Source: RGIG3009 sp964389495
GTDB taxonomy: Bacteria; Bacillota; Clostridia; Oscillospirales; Acutalibacteraceae
DNA: 25,066 nucleotides
Assembly (NCBI GenBank): GCA_964389495.1
Contig: CAYMDU010000015.1
Location: 1-25,066 of the forward strand
Reading direction: 5' to 3'
Position 1 is the stretch's first letter. Each line of letters starts with the position of its first letter. A program made the translations under genes and the position numbers. Under the pieces are notes generated by a model. The model was not told the origin of the DNA. It saw nothing but the letters and a program-made list of their open reading frames with translations, and ran no database searches. Shown in pieces: positions 15,655 through 21,975 of this stretch.

Positions 15655-15879
15655 GCCGCCGTACAGCACTTCAAATCCGGCCATGGCGCCGCTGGTTTGG
15701 GCTTCGTTGGCGCGAATGGCGGTGAGTTCGTCCGGTTGGATGATTTCGTGGCCTTGGTTGCCGCTGGACAGGTGGCACACCACCACGCGGTCGCCGCGGG
15801 CTTTGCATTTGAGCAGGGTGCCGGCACAGGCGATTTCCATGTCGTCGGGATGGCAGGAGATGCACAAAACGGTATACAT
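15172..15879 (-). CDS. PIG-L family deacetylase, copy 1
   Basis: A 235-residue zinc-dependent deacetylase of the LmbE/PIG-L family. Zinc ligands are His10 and Asp13 in SCHPDDMEIA and His116 in YMPDHNATSR; ITHSPDDY (105-112) lines the active site. Known members deacetylate GlcNAc-PI, GlcNAc-inositol, diacetylchitobiose or bacillithiol precursors. No signal peptide is seen, so it acts in the cytoplasm. AAGGAGGG precedes the ATG. It is the first gene of the minus-strand cluster, divergent from an AraC regulator, and is followed 20 bases later by its duplicate. The natural N-acetyl sugar is unknown. Confidence 0.92.
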   Translation of the reverse strand: MYTVLCISCHPDDMEIACAGTLLKCKARGDRVVVCHLSSGNQGHEIIQPDELTAIRANEAQTSGAMAGFEVLYGGFDDLEIYDNNRQARDRVVDIIKQVDPDFIITHSPDDYMPDHNATSRLVFDACFAATLPHYQTGVSGRARLTPIYYMDTSAGVGFVPTEYVDVSDHIDTKLRMLNCHESQIVWMRDHDHIDFPDMVKTCCRYRGFQCGTDYAEGFRQCQVYLKGTTKRLLP

Positions 15880-15918
15880 AAAGACCCTCCTTAATGAAAT
15901 GGTTGTGTTACTAAATGC

Positions 15919-15947
15919 AGTATAGCATGGCGGTACTTGAAAAAGAG
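15919..15947 (-). promoter_or_regulatory. Candidate promoter of the PIG-L sugar cluster, weak -35
   Basis: On the minus strand TATACT (15919-15924) lies 40 bases before the first PIG-L gene. The expected -35 position (about 15942-15947, CTCTTT) is poor. A good -10 with a poor -35 next to an AraC-family gene suggests activation by that regulator. Confidence 0.5.
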
Positions 15948-15965
15948 TGAAAAATCAGATATAAT
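15937..15965 (+). promoter_or_regulatory. Sigma-A promoter of the AraC-family gene
   Basis: TTGAAA (15937-15942), 17-base spacer and a perfect TATAAT (15960-15965). It overlaps the divergent cluster promoter region, so one regulator site could affect both. Its position also rules out the longer AraC reading frame that begins at 15937. Confidence 0.75.
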
Positions 15966-15996
15966 ATGTACAAAATCAGACAATCGGGGGAACGGT

Positions 15997-16902
15997 ATGA
16001 ACGACAAAGTTACACGGTGGGGCTTTGAAAAAGTGTTTAATGTGGAAAAAATCATCACCGTGTTCTACATGGAATTGCCGCGCAATTTTCAATACGAGGG
16101 AGAGCAGCACGATTTTTGGGAAATGGTGTATATTGACAAAGGCGAAATGATTTGCACGGCGGATGCCAAGCGCTTTGTATTAAAAAGCGGTGAAATGACC
16201 TTTCACAAGCCGAACGAATTTCACAATCTTTCCGGCAACAACGCGGTGTCGCCCAATGTGAGCATTATGACTTTTGAATGTAAAAGTCGGGCGATGAAGC
16301 AGTTTGAAGGGCGCATTTTTCGGTTGGATGCCGAAGAAAAGCTGTTGTTGTCACTGCTGTTTGAGGAAGGACAATCGCACTGGCAACTGGCCGACCGGTA
16401 CAATCCGCTGTTGCAGCGGCTGGAAGAAATCGAGGGGGCGCCGTTTGGAAGCGGGCAGATGACCAAAAACTTGCTGGAAGCGTTTTTGATTAAGTTGCAC
16501 CGCAACACCGACATGCTCACTAAATCCATGCGGCAGGTGGAAACCATTGACGGGGTGGATATTCCGCGCGAAGTGTCGGAAATTTTGGCGTTTTTGAAGA
16601 ACAACATTTACGGCCGTGTGACAGTGGCGGATGTGGCTGCTGCGCTGGGGAAAAGCAGCAGCAGTGTGAAGCAGCAGTTTGCCAAATACCGGCGCGACGG
16701 TATGATTGCCTATTACAACGCGCTGAAAATCAAAGAGGCGCGCCGCTTGGTGCGGGAGGGGCGATACAATGTGTCGCAAATTGCGGATATGCTGTGTTTT
16801 GACAGCCCGCAGTATTTTGCCAAATGTTTTAAAGCCCACACGGGCATGACACCGACAGAATACAAAGCATCGATTTTGGCAACACACCGCCCCGAAACCT
16901 AA
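15997..16902 (+). CDS. AraC-family transcriptional regulator
   Basis: A 301-residue regulator: an N-terminal cupin-like sensor domain (about 20-110, including YEGEQHDFWEMVYIDKGEM and FHKPNEFHNLSG) and a C-terminal pair of helix-turn-helix motifs (about 205-295), ending with the family signature YNVSQIADMLCFDSPQYFAK then CFKAHTGMTPTEYKAS. The start at 15997 has GGGGGAA upstream and lies after the -10 element. It is divergent from the PIG-L cluster with 117 bases between starts, the usual place for a local sugar-responsive activator, with the ligand probably a cluster substrate or intermediate. Confidence 0.92.
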   Translation: MNDKVTRWGFEKVFNVEKIITVFYMELPRNFQYEGEQHDFWEMVYIDKGEMICTADAKRFVLKSGEMTFHKPNEFHNLSGNNAVSPNVSIMTFECKSRAMKQFEGRIFRLDAEEKLLLSLLFEEGQSHWQLADRYNPLLQRLEEIEGAPFGSGQMTKNLLEAFLIKLHRNTDMLTKSMRQVETIDGVDIPREVSEILAFLKNNIYGRVTVADVAAALGKSSSSVKQQFAKYRRDGMIAYYNALKIKEARRLVREGRYNVSQIADMLCFDSPQYFAKCFKAHTGMTPTEYKASILATHRPET

Positions 16903-16915
16903 CCGCGACTGCGCG

Positions 16916-16954
16916 AAAAAGAAACAGCCCTGCGGCACCAAAACCGCAGGGCTG
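16916..16954 (-). terminator. Terminator between AraC gene and zinc-ribbon gene
   Basis: Perfect 11-bp stem CAGCCCTGCGG (16925-16935) and CCGCAGGGCTG (16944-16954), loop of eight bases. On the minus strand it is followed by TTTCTTTTT, five bases after the zinc-ribbon gene stop. It may also stop the convergent araC transcript. Confidence 0.85.
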
Positions 16955-16959
16955 TGCTG

Positions 16960-17391
16960 TTACAGCAGCCAGGAACGAATGTAGGAACAGAGTTCATCAC
17001 CGTAGCCGACAAAGGCTTCGCCGAAGAGGTAGGCGAAAATGGCGGAGGCGGCAAAGGACAACACCACATTGATAATGACGCCGACCAACGCCCCCACACC
17101 GGCGCGCTTGGCCGACAGCGGTTTGCTTTGGCGCCAAGTAAGGAACAAAATCAGCCCCACCAGCGGGATGAACAGGCCCAGCGCAAACCAGCCCCAACTG
17201 CCGGTGTCGTATTCCGGGGTGGGTTGCTGATAGACGGGCGGATAGGGCGAATAGGGAGGCTGTTGCGGCGGTACCGCTGTGGGCGCGGGCGGGGAAACCT
17301 GCCCGACAGGATCGTTGTTGATGGGCCGGCCGCAGGCAATGCAAAACTTCGCATCGTCGCTCACGGCGGCTCCGCAATTTCGGCAAAACAT
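16960..17391 (-). CDS. Zinc-ribbon domain membrane protein, unknown function
   Basis: A 143-residue protein. It begins with a zinc ribbon, MFCRNCGAAV then FCIACGRPI (Cys3, Cys6, Cys17, Cys20), followed by a Pro/Gln/Tyr-rich linker (about 30-65) and two hydrophobic helices (about 72-92 and 103-130). This zinc_ribbon_2 plus linker plus helices layout is common in Clostridia and its role is not known. The start at 17391 is set by AAGGAGGAG; an upstream in-frame start adds ten residues that overlap that site. It follows yebC by 54 bases and may be cotranscribed with it. Confidence 0.8.
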   Translation of the reverse strand: MFCRNCGAAVSDDAKFCIACGRPINNDPVGQVSPPAPTAVPPQQPPYSPYPPVYQQPTPEYDTGSWGWFALGLFIPLVGLILFLTWRQSKPLSAKRAGVGALVGVIINVVLSFAASAIFAYLFGEAFVGYGDELCSYIRSWLL

Positions 17392-17445
17392 AACTACTCC
17401 TCCTTCAATCTTTGAGTGCAATCTTTGGGTGAATGGGATTGCGGA

Positions 17446-18183
17446 TTATTCTTCGTCCGGGCGCTCCCAGTTGTGCCAGACATTTTGCACATCGTCGTTA
17501 TCTTCCAGTGCATCCAGCAGCTTTTCCATTTTGGCAACGGATTCTTCGTCCGGAATGGTGGCGTATACATCGGGTACCATTTCCAGTTCGGCGGAAACAA
17601 AGGTGTACCCTTTGGCTTCCAGGGCATCGCGCACGGCGGAAAAATCGTCGGGCTCGGTGGTGATTTCAAATACATCTTCGTCGGCCGCAAAATCGGAAGC
17701 GCCGGCTTCCAGGGCATCTTCCATAACGGTGTCTTCGTTGCGGTCTTCGGCTTCGATGGCCAGCACGCCTTTTTGGTTGAACATGAAGCCCACGCACCCG
17801 CTTTGGCCGAGGTTTCCGCCGAATTTGTCGAAATAGTGGCGAATATCGGCGGCGGTGCGGTTGCGGTTGTCGGTGAGGGTTTCCACAATAACGGCGATGC
17901 CGCAAGGGCCGTACCCTTCGTATTGCAGGGCTTCGTAGTTATCGGCATTGCCGTCGCCGGCGGCCTTTTTGATGATGCGTTCAATGTTGTCGTTCGGCAC
18001 ATTGTTGGCTTTGGCTTTGGCGATGGCATCTTTCAGTTTGGAGTTGGAGGCCGGGTCGGCGCTGCCGCCTTCTTTCACGGCAACGGCGATTTCACGCCCC
18101 ATTTTGGTGAATACCTTGGCTTTTTGGCCGTCGGTTTTTTCTTTTTTGCGTTTGATGTTATTCCATTTGGAATGTCCGGACAT
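17446..18183 (-). CDS. yebC: YebC/PmpR-family DNA-binding regulator (TACO1 homologue)
   Basis: A 245-residue protein with the family start MSGHSKWNNIKRKKEKTDGQ, the KLKDAIAKAKANNVPNDNIE segment, and YEGYGPCGIAVIVETLTDN, all hallmarks of YebC. Members act as transcriptional regulators and, as shown for homologues, in translation of proline-rich stretches. The first residue MSGHSKW at 18183 is preceded by AAGGGAAG; an upstream in-frame ATG adds nine residues and lacks support. Confidence 0.96.
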   Translation of the reverse strand: MSGHSKWNNIKRKKEKTDGQKAKVFTKMGREIAVAVKEGGSADPASNSKLKDAIAKAKANNVPNDNIERIIKKAAGDGNADNYEALQYEGYGPCGIAVIVETLTDNRNRTAADIRHYFDKFGGNLGQSGCVGFMFNQKGVLAIEAEDRNEDTVMEDALEAGASDFAADEDVFEITTEPDDFSAVRDALEAKGYTFVSAELEMVPDVYATIPDEESVAKMEKLLDALEDNDDVQNVWHNWERPDEE

Positions 18184-18219
18184 CGGTATGACTTCCCTTC
18201 TTATGTTCAATGCATACTC

Positions 18220-18248
18220 AGTATACCATACTTATTTTATGGTTGCAA
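18220..18248 (-). promoter_or_regulatory. Sigma-A promoter of yebC
   Basis: Minus-strand TTGCAA (18243-18248), 17-base spacer, TATACT (18220-18225), ending 37 bases before the yebC start. Divergent from the promoter at 18260. Confidence 0.65.
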
Positions 18249-18259
18249 GAGGTTTTCTC

Positions 18260-18287
18260 TTGACATTTTCTCAAAATGGGCTACAAT
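18260..18287 (+). promoter_or_regulatory. Sigma-A promoter of the KDPG aldolase-KDG kinase operon
   Basis: A perfect TTGACA (18260-18265), 16-base spacer and TACAAT (18282-18287), 52 bases before the aldolase start. No clear operator palindrome is seen. Confidence 0.72.
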
Positions 18288-18341
18288 TTATATGGATAAA
18301 AAAGAGGCGGAGCCATCCGCTAAGCGAACGGGGGAAAAATG

Positions 18342-19304
18342 ATGCACGAAGTGTTGCAAAAAATCGAAGCCATCGGGATTGTGCCGGTGGTGAAGCTGGA
18401 CCGGGCAGAAGACGCGGTGCCGTTGGCGCAGGCGTTGATTCGCGGTGGGTTGCCGTGTGCGGAAGTCACTTTCCGCACCGAAGCCGCGGCTGATGCGATC
18501 GCCGCAATGAGCCGGGCATTTCCGGACATGCTGGTGGGAGCCGGCACGGTGCTCACGCCGGCACAGGCCGATGCCGCGGTGGAAGCGGGTGCCAAGTTTA
18601 TTGTGAGTCCGGGGCTGAACCCGGATGTGGTGCGCCATTGTGTGGAGCACGGGTATCCCATCACACCGGGGGTGTGTACACCGGGTGAAGTGGAAACAGC
18701 GCTGTCGTTCGGTTTGGAAGTGGTAAAATTCTTCCCGGCCGAAGCAGCCGGCGGATTGGCCATGATCAAAGCTATGGCCGCACCCTATGGCAAGTTGAAA
18801 TTCATGCCAACCGGCGGTATCAATGCCAAAAACCTGAACGAATATTTGGCCTTTTCCAAAATTTTGGCTTGCGGCGGAAGCTGGATGGTGGCACCGGCAT
18901 TGATTGATGCCGGTCGGTTCGACGAAATCGAACGACTAACCCGCGAAGCGGTGGCGGCCATGCTGGGCTTTGAGTTGGCGCATGTGGGCATTAACGCGGC
19001 CGATGCCGCCGAAGCCGGTGGGGTGGCGCAGGCATTTGAATCGTTGCTGGGAATGCCTGCCAAAGAGGGAAACAGTTCTCATTTTGTGGGCAGCATTGTC
19101 GAAGTGATGAAAGCACCCGGCTACGGTGTCAAAGGGCACATTGCCATTCGCACCAATTCGGTGTTGCGCGCGGTGCGGTATTTAAAATCGCAGGGCGTGG
19201 CGGTGAACGACGAATCGGCCAAACGCGATGCGGCCGGCAAGCTGAAAGCTGTGTATCTGCGCGATGAAATCGGCGGATTTGCGGTGCATCTGGTGCAAGC
19301 ATAA
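18342..19304 (+). CDS. eda: KDPG/KHG aldolase fused to a C-terminal VOC (glyoxalase-like) domain
   Basis: A 320-residue protein. Residues 1-205 are a class I KDPG aldolase, which splits 2-keto-3-deoxy-6-phosphogluconate to pyruvate and glyceraldehyde-3-phosphate: Glu and Arg in CAEVTFRTE (40-47), GAGTVLTP with the conserved Thr, the Schiff-base Lys129 in EVVKFFPAE, and FMPTGGI. Residues from about 210 (FELAHVGINA) to the end (GGFAVHLVQA) form an extra ~110-residue domain with the beta-alpha-beta spacing of VOC proteins and possible ligand histidines at 214 and 266. Ordinary Eda is ~210 residues. Two adjacent ATGs exist (18339, 18342); the second is better spaced from GGGGG at 18330. KDG kinase follows after 18 bases. 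Confidence 0.88.
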   Translation: MHEVLQKIEAIGIVPVVKLDRAEDAVPLAQALIRGGLPCAEVTFRTEAAADAIAAMSRAFPDMLVGAGTVLTPAQADAAVEAGAKFIVSPGLNPDVVRHCVEHGYPITPGVCTPGEVETALSFGLEVVKFFPAEAAGGLAMIKAMAAPYGKLKFMPTGGINAKNLNEYLAFSKILACGGSWMVAPALIDAGRFDEIERLTREAVAAMLGFELAHVGINAADAAEAGGVAQAFESLLGMPAKEGNSSHFVGSIVEVMKAPGYGVKGHIAIRTNSVLRAVRYLKSQGVAVNDESAKRDAAGKLKAVYLRDEIGGFAVHLVQA

Positions 19305-19322
19305 CAAAGGGGAGAAATGAAC

Positions 19323-20345
19323 ATGTCAAAAGTGGTAACATTCGGTGAAATCATGCTTCGGCTGGCGCCGAACGGCTATTATCGGTTTTTCCAAAACGAC
19401 CAAATGCAGGCAACGTTCGGCGGCGGTGAAGCCAATGTGGCGGTGTCGCTTGCCAACTACGGCCTGGACAGCGTGTATGTAACCAAATTGCCCAAGCATG
19501 CCATCGGCCAGGCGGCCATCAATTCGTTGCGGGCGTTTGGCGTGGATACATCCCGCGTGGTGCGTGGCGGCGACCGTGTGGGCATTTACTATCTGGAAAA
19601 GGGCGCTTCGCAGCGCGGATCGGTGTGCATCTACGACCGCGCGCACTCGGCCATTCAAGAAGCATCACCGGACGACTTTGATTGGGATGCCATTTTTGAA
19701 GGCGCCGATTGGTTCCATTTCACCGGTATCACGCCGGCGCTTGGCGGCAATTTGGTGGCAATTTGCCGTGATGCATGCCGGGCAGCCAAGGCCAGGGGAG
19801 TGAAGGTTTCCTGCGATTTGAACTATCGCGGCAAGCTGTGGACCCGTGAAGAAGCGCGTGCCGCCATGACAGAGCTGTGTCAATATGTGGATGTGTGTAT
19901 TTCCAACGAAGAAGATGCCAAAGATGTGTTTGGTATTGAAGCGGAAGGAACCGACATTTACGGCGGCAAGCTCAACCACGAAGGCTACAAATCGGTGGCC
20001 AAGCAGTTGGCCGACAAATTCGGGTTTGAAAAAGTGGCCATCACACTGCGCACCTCGCTGTCGGCCAGCGATAACGATTGGGCTGGCATGCTGTACGACG
20101 GAGAAAACTATTGCTTCTCCAAATCGTACCACCTGCACATTGTCGATCGCGTTGGCGGCGGCGATTCGTTTGGCGGCGGTTTGATTTATGCGTTGCTCAA
20201 CGGCAAAAGCACACAAGAGGCGATTGAATTTGCGGTGGCAGCGTCGGCACTGAAACATTCGGTGGAAGGCGACTACAACCGCGTTGGCGTGGCCGAAGTG
20301 GAAAAGCTGGCCGGCGGCGATGGCTCCGGCCGTGTACAACGGTAA
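19323..20345 (+). CDS. kdgK: 2-keto-3-deoxygluconate kinase (PfkB family)
   Basis: A 340-residue ribokinase-fold kinase that makes KDPG from 2-keto-3-deoxygluconate, the substrate of the aldolase encoded just upstream. It has VVTFGEIMLRLAPNGYYRF at the start, FGGGEANVAVSLANYGL (32-48), CDLNYRGKLW (164-173) with residues that contact the keto-acid sugar, and the catalytic motif DRVGGGDSFGGGL with Asp281. The start at 19323 sits eight bases from AGGGGAG; an ATG at 19317 is only two bases from it. The pair is the final common step of uronate and pectin breakdown; no uronate isomerase or dehydratase lies in the window. Confidence 0.93.
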   Translation: MSKVVTFGEIMLRLAPNGYYRFFQNDQMQATFGGGEANVAVSLANYGLDSVYVTKLPKHAIGQAAINSLRAFGVDTSRVVRGGDRVGIYYLEKGASQRGSVCIYDRAHSAIQEASPDDFDWDAIFEGADWFHFTGITPALGGNLVAICRDACRAAKARGVKVSCDLNYRGKLWTREEARAAMTELCQYVDVCISNEEDAKDVFGIEAEGTDIYGGKLNHEGYKSVAKQLADKFGFEKVAITLRTSLSASDNDWAGMLYDGENYCFSKSYHLHIVDRVGGGDSFGGGLIYALLNGKSTQEAIEFAVAASALKHSVEGDYNRVGVAEVEKLAGGDGSGRVQR

Positions 20346-20356
20346 GTGAAAACACG

Positions 20357-20394
20357 CAGCGCCTCGCTCGGCAGCAAAAGCGGGGCGCTGTTTG
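20357..20394 (+). terminator. Terminator after the KDG kinase gene
   Basis: A 12-bp stem, CAGCGCCTCGCT (20357-20368) with AGCGGGGCGCTG (20379-20390) including one T-G pair, loop of ten bases, and a short TTTGCTTT tail. The tail is weak, so termination may be partial. Confidence 0.65.
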
Positions 20395-20459
20395 CTTTGG
20401 TTCGTGTTGTCAACCGCAGGGAAACCGGAACATTCTGCAAAAGCCAATCTCCCGCGGTT

Positions 20460-20491
20460 TTTAACTTGATTTTAACATGGTGCGCTATGCT
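20460..20491 (+). promoter_or_regulatory. Candidate promoter with PhoP-box-like repeats before the cyclophilin-fusion gene
   Basis: TTTAAC (20460-20465) and TTTAAC (20471-20476) are direct repeats 11 bp apart with spacer TTGAT, the same spacer as in the pst promoter repeat. TATGCT at 20486-20491 could be the -10. No normal -35 is visible at the right distance. The remaining ~65 bases between the terminator and this site show nothing else. Confidence 0.4.
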
Positions 20492-20511
20492 TTGAAAAAA
20501 CGGAAGGATGG

Positions 20512-21834
20512 ATGAGAATGCCGAGTATTGTGGAACGGGCCGGTAACGGGCACCGCAAGTCGATGGCGATTTTGTACACCGAACAGCGAGGGCCTGTGTA
20601 CAGGTTGTGCCGGGCGTTGCTGGGGGAAGAACCGGCGGTGGCGGTGGCAGCCGAGGTGTTGAACGGCGGTTTTGCCATGGCCAAGGAGCGCGGAGTGAAA
20701 ACCGAAGATGCCTATGAACGGATGCTGCTGACCGAAGCGGCCACGCGTTGCGCGCAACAGGTGCTGGACGGCCATGCACCGCAAACCGACAATGTAACAC
20801 CGCAGGTGCGGTTTATCCGTTCCAGCGCGGTGTATGCCGGCGATGTGAAGCAGGGAAGTCTTGCCAAAGAAACGCTGCTGGCCGGTTTGAGCGGGTATCA
20901 GCGATTTGCCTATTTGGCGGCGGTGTGCGGATTGACCTATGCGGAAATCGGCCGGGCCATGGGGCAGCGTGAAGCCATTGCCCGGTATTGCGTGGGAACG
21001 GCGGCGTATACAGTGTCCCGCGTGGCGGAGGAGTCGCTGCGTTCGGACCAGCTGTATTCGCTGTTGGAACAGGAAGCCGCCGACATACCGGCCGCGATGG
21101 ATGCGCTGTGCATGGAGTACATTGCCAAAAACAGCAAGCGGCAAGTGCCTCTGTGGGAGATTCTGGTGCCGATTGCCTGCGTAGCGGTGGCGGCAACGGC
21201 GGCACTGTTGTTGTTTTTGCCGCACAACGATACCACCACCGGCACCAGCGGCAACGGCGGCACAACAAACAGCGGTGCCGATGCGGATGCCACAGCCAGC
21301 TACGGAGCGGCTTCGGAACCGTTGGACAGCTCGTTGACCTATTATGCCGACATTGCCATTCAGGATTACGGAACGGTAACGGTGGAATTAGACACCGAAA
21401 AAGCACCGATTACCTGTGCAAATTTTGTGGCGTTGGCCCAAGACGGGTTTTATGACGGCCTGACTTTCCACCGCATCATGGAAGGTTTCATGATGCAGGG
21501 CGGCGATCCGAATGGCGATGGCACGGGCGGGGCCGACAACACAGTGACCGGTGAATTTCCCGATAACGGTTACGAATATAATACCCTGTCGCACACCCGC
21601 GGCGCCATTTCCATGGCGCGTTCCAACGCCAACGACAGCGGCAGCTCGCAGTTCTTTATTGTGCACGAAGACAGCACCTTCTTGGACGGTAGCTACGCGG
21701 CATTTGGCTATGTGACCGAAGGCCTGGATGTGGTGGATGCGATTTGCGAGTCGGCCGAACCGACCGATACCAACGGAACCATTCCGTCGGCTGCACAACC
21801 GGTGATCACATCGGTGACTGTCCGCACGGAGTAA
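20512..21834 (+). CDS. Sigma-70-like domain / transmembrane helix / cyclophilin fusion protein
   Basis: A 440-residue fusion. Residues ~17-85 resemble ECF sigma region 2 (ILYTEQRGPVYRLCRALLGE, then YERMLLTEAATRC), and ~120-172 resemble region 4 with a helix-turn-helix (LAGLSGYQRFAYLAAVCG, LTYAEIGRAMGQ). One membrane helix follows (216-236), then a Thr/Gly/Ser/Asn-rich linker (237-275), then a complete cyclophilin-type peptidyl-prolyl isomerase domain (277-438): FHRIMEGFMMQGGDP with Arg321, Phe326 and Gln329, SSQFFIV (378-384) and FLDGSYAAFGYV (390-401). Topology puts the first domain in the cytoplasm and the isomerase outside. The cyclophilin call is firm; the sigma-like call is by eye and the domain looks degenerate. 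GGAAGGA precedes ATGs at 20512 and 20518. The gene stands alone between two terminators. Confidence 0.85.
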   Translation: MRMPSIVERAGNGHRKSMAILYTEQRGPVYRLCRALLGEEPAVAVAAEVLNGGFAMAKERGVKTEDAYERMLLTEAATRCAQQVLDGHAPQTDNVTPQVRFIRSSAVYAGDVKQGSLAKETLLAGLSGYQRFAYLAAVCGLTYAEIGRAMGQREAIARYCVGTAAYTVSRVAEESLRSDQLYSLLEQEAADIPAAMDALCMEYIAKNSKRQVPLWEILVPIACVAVAATAALLLFLPHNDTTTGTSGNGGTTNSGADADATASYGAASEPLDSSLTYYADIAIQDYGTVTVELDTEKAPITCANFVALAQDGFYDGLTFHRIMEGFMMQGGDPNGDGTGGADNTVTGEFPDNGYEYNTLSHTRGAISMARSNANDSGSSQFFIVHEDSTFLDGSYAAFGYVTEGLDVVDAICESAEPTDTNGTIPSAAQPVITSVTVRTE

Positions 21835-21844
21835 ACAAACAGCC

Positions 21845-21876
21845 AAAACGGCGTTGGATTTCCAATGCCGTTTTTT
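21845..21876 (+). terminator. Terminator after the cyclophilin-fusion gene
   Basis: A 13-bp stem, AAAACGGCGTTGG (21845-21857) with CCAATGCCGTTTT (21862-21874), one G-T pair, ATTT loop and a run of six T. Confidence 0.93.
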
Positions 21877-21895
21877 GCCGTTCTTCGACAAAGAC

Positions 21896-21924
21896 TTGCA
21901 AGTGGAAATGAGTTATGGTACAAT
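21896..21924 (+). promoter_or_regulatory. Sigma-A promoter of the GHMP kinase operon
   Basis: TTGCAA (21896-21901), 17-base spacer, TACAAT (21919-21924) with TG at 21916-21917 as an extended -10. It lies 51 bases before the kinase start. Confidence 0.65.
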
Positions 21925-21975
21925 AAGAAATAACAACGGCAAGCAGCGTTGATAAGACAGAACGGAGGACAGACA

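Noticed and set aside
14717..15879. The repeated segment as a possible transposon or insertion sequence
   Set aside because: The repeat is the coding sequence of a PIG-L gene plus its leader; there are no inverted ends, no transposase and no target-site duplication visible.
20395..20511. A possible small gene between the KDG kinase terminator and the cyclophilin fusion
   Set aside because: No start codon with a ribosome binding site opens a useful frame; the stretch holds only the candidate promoter and repeat.
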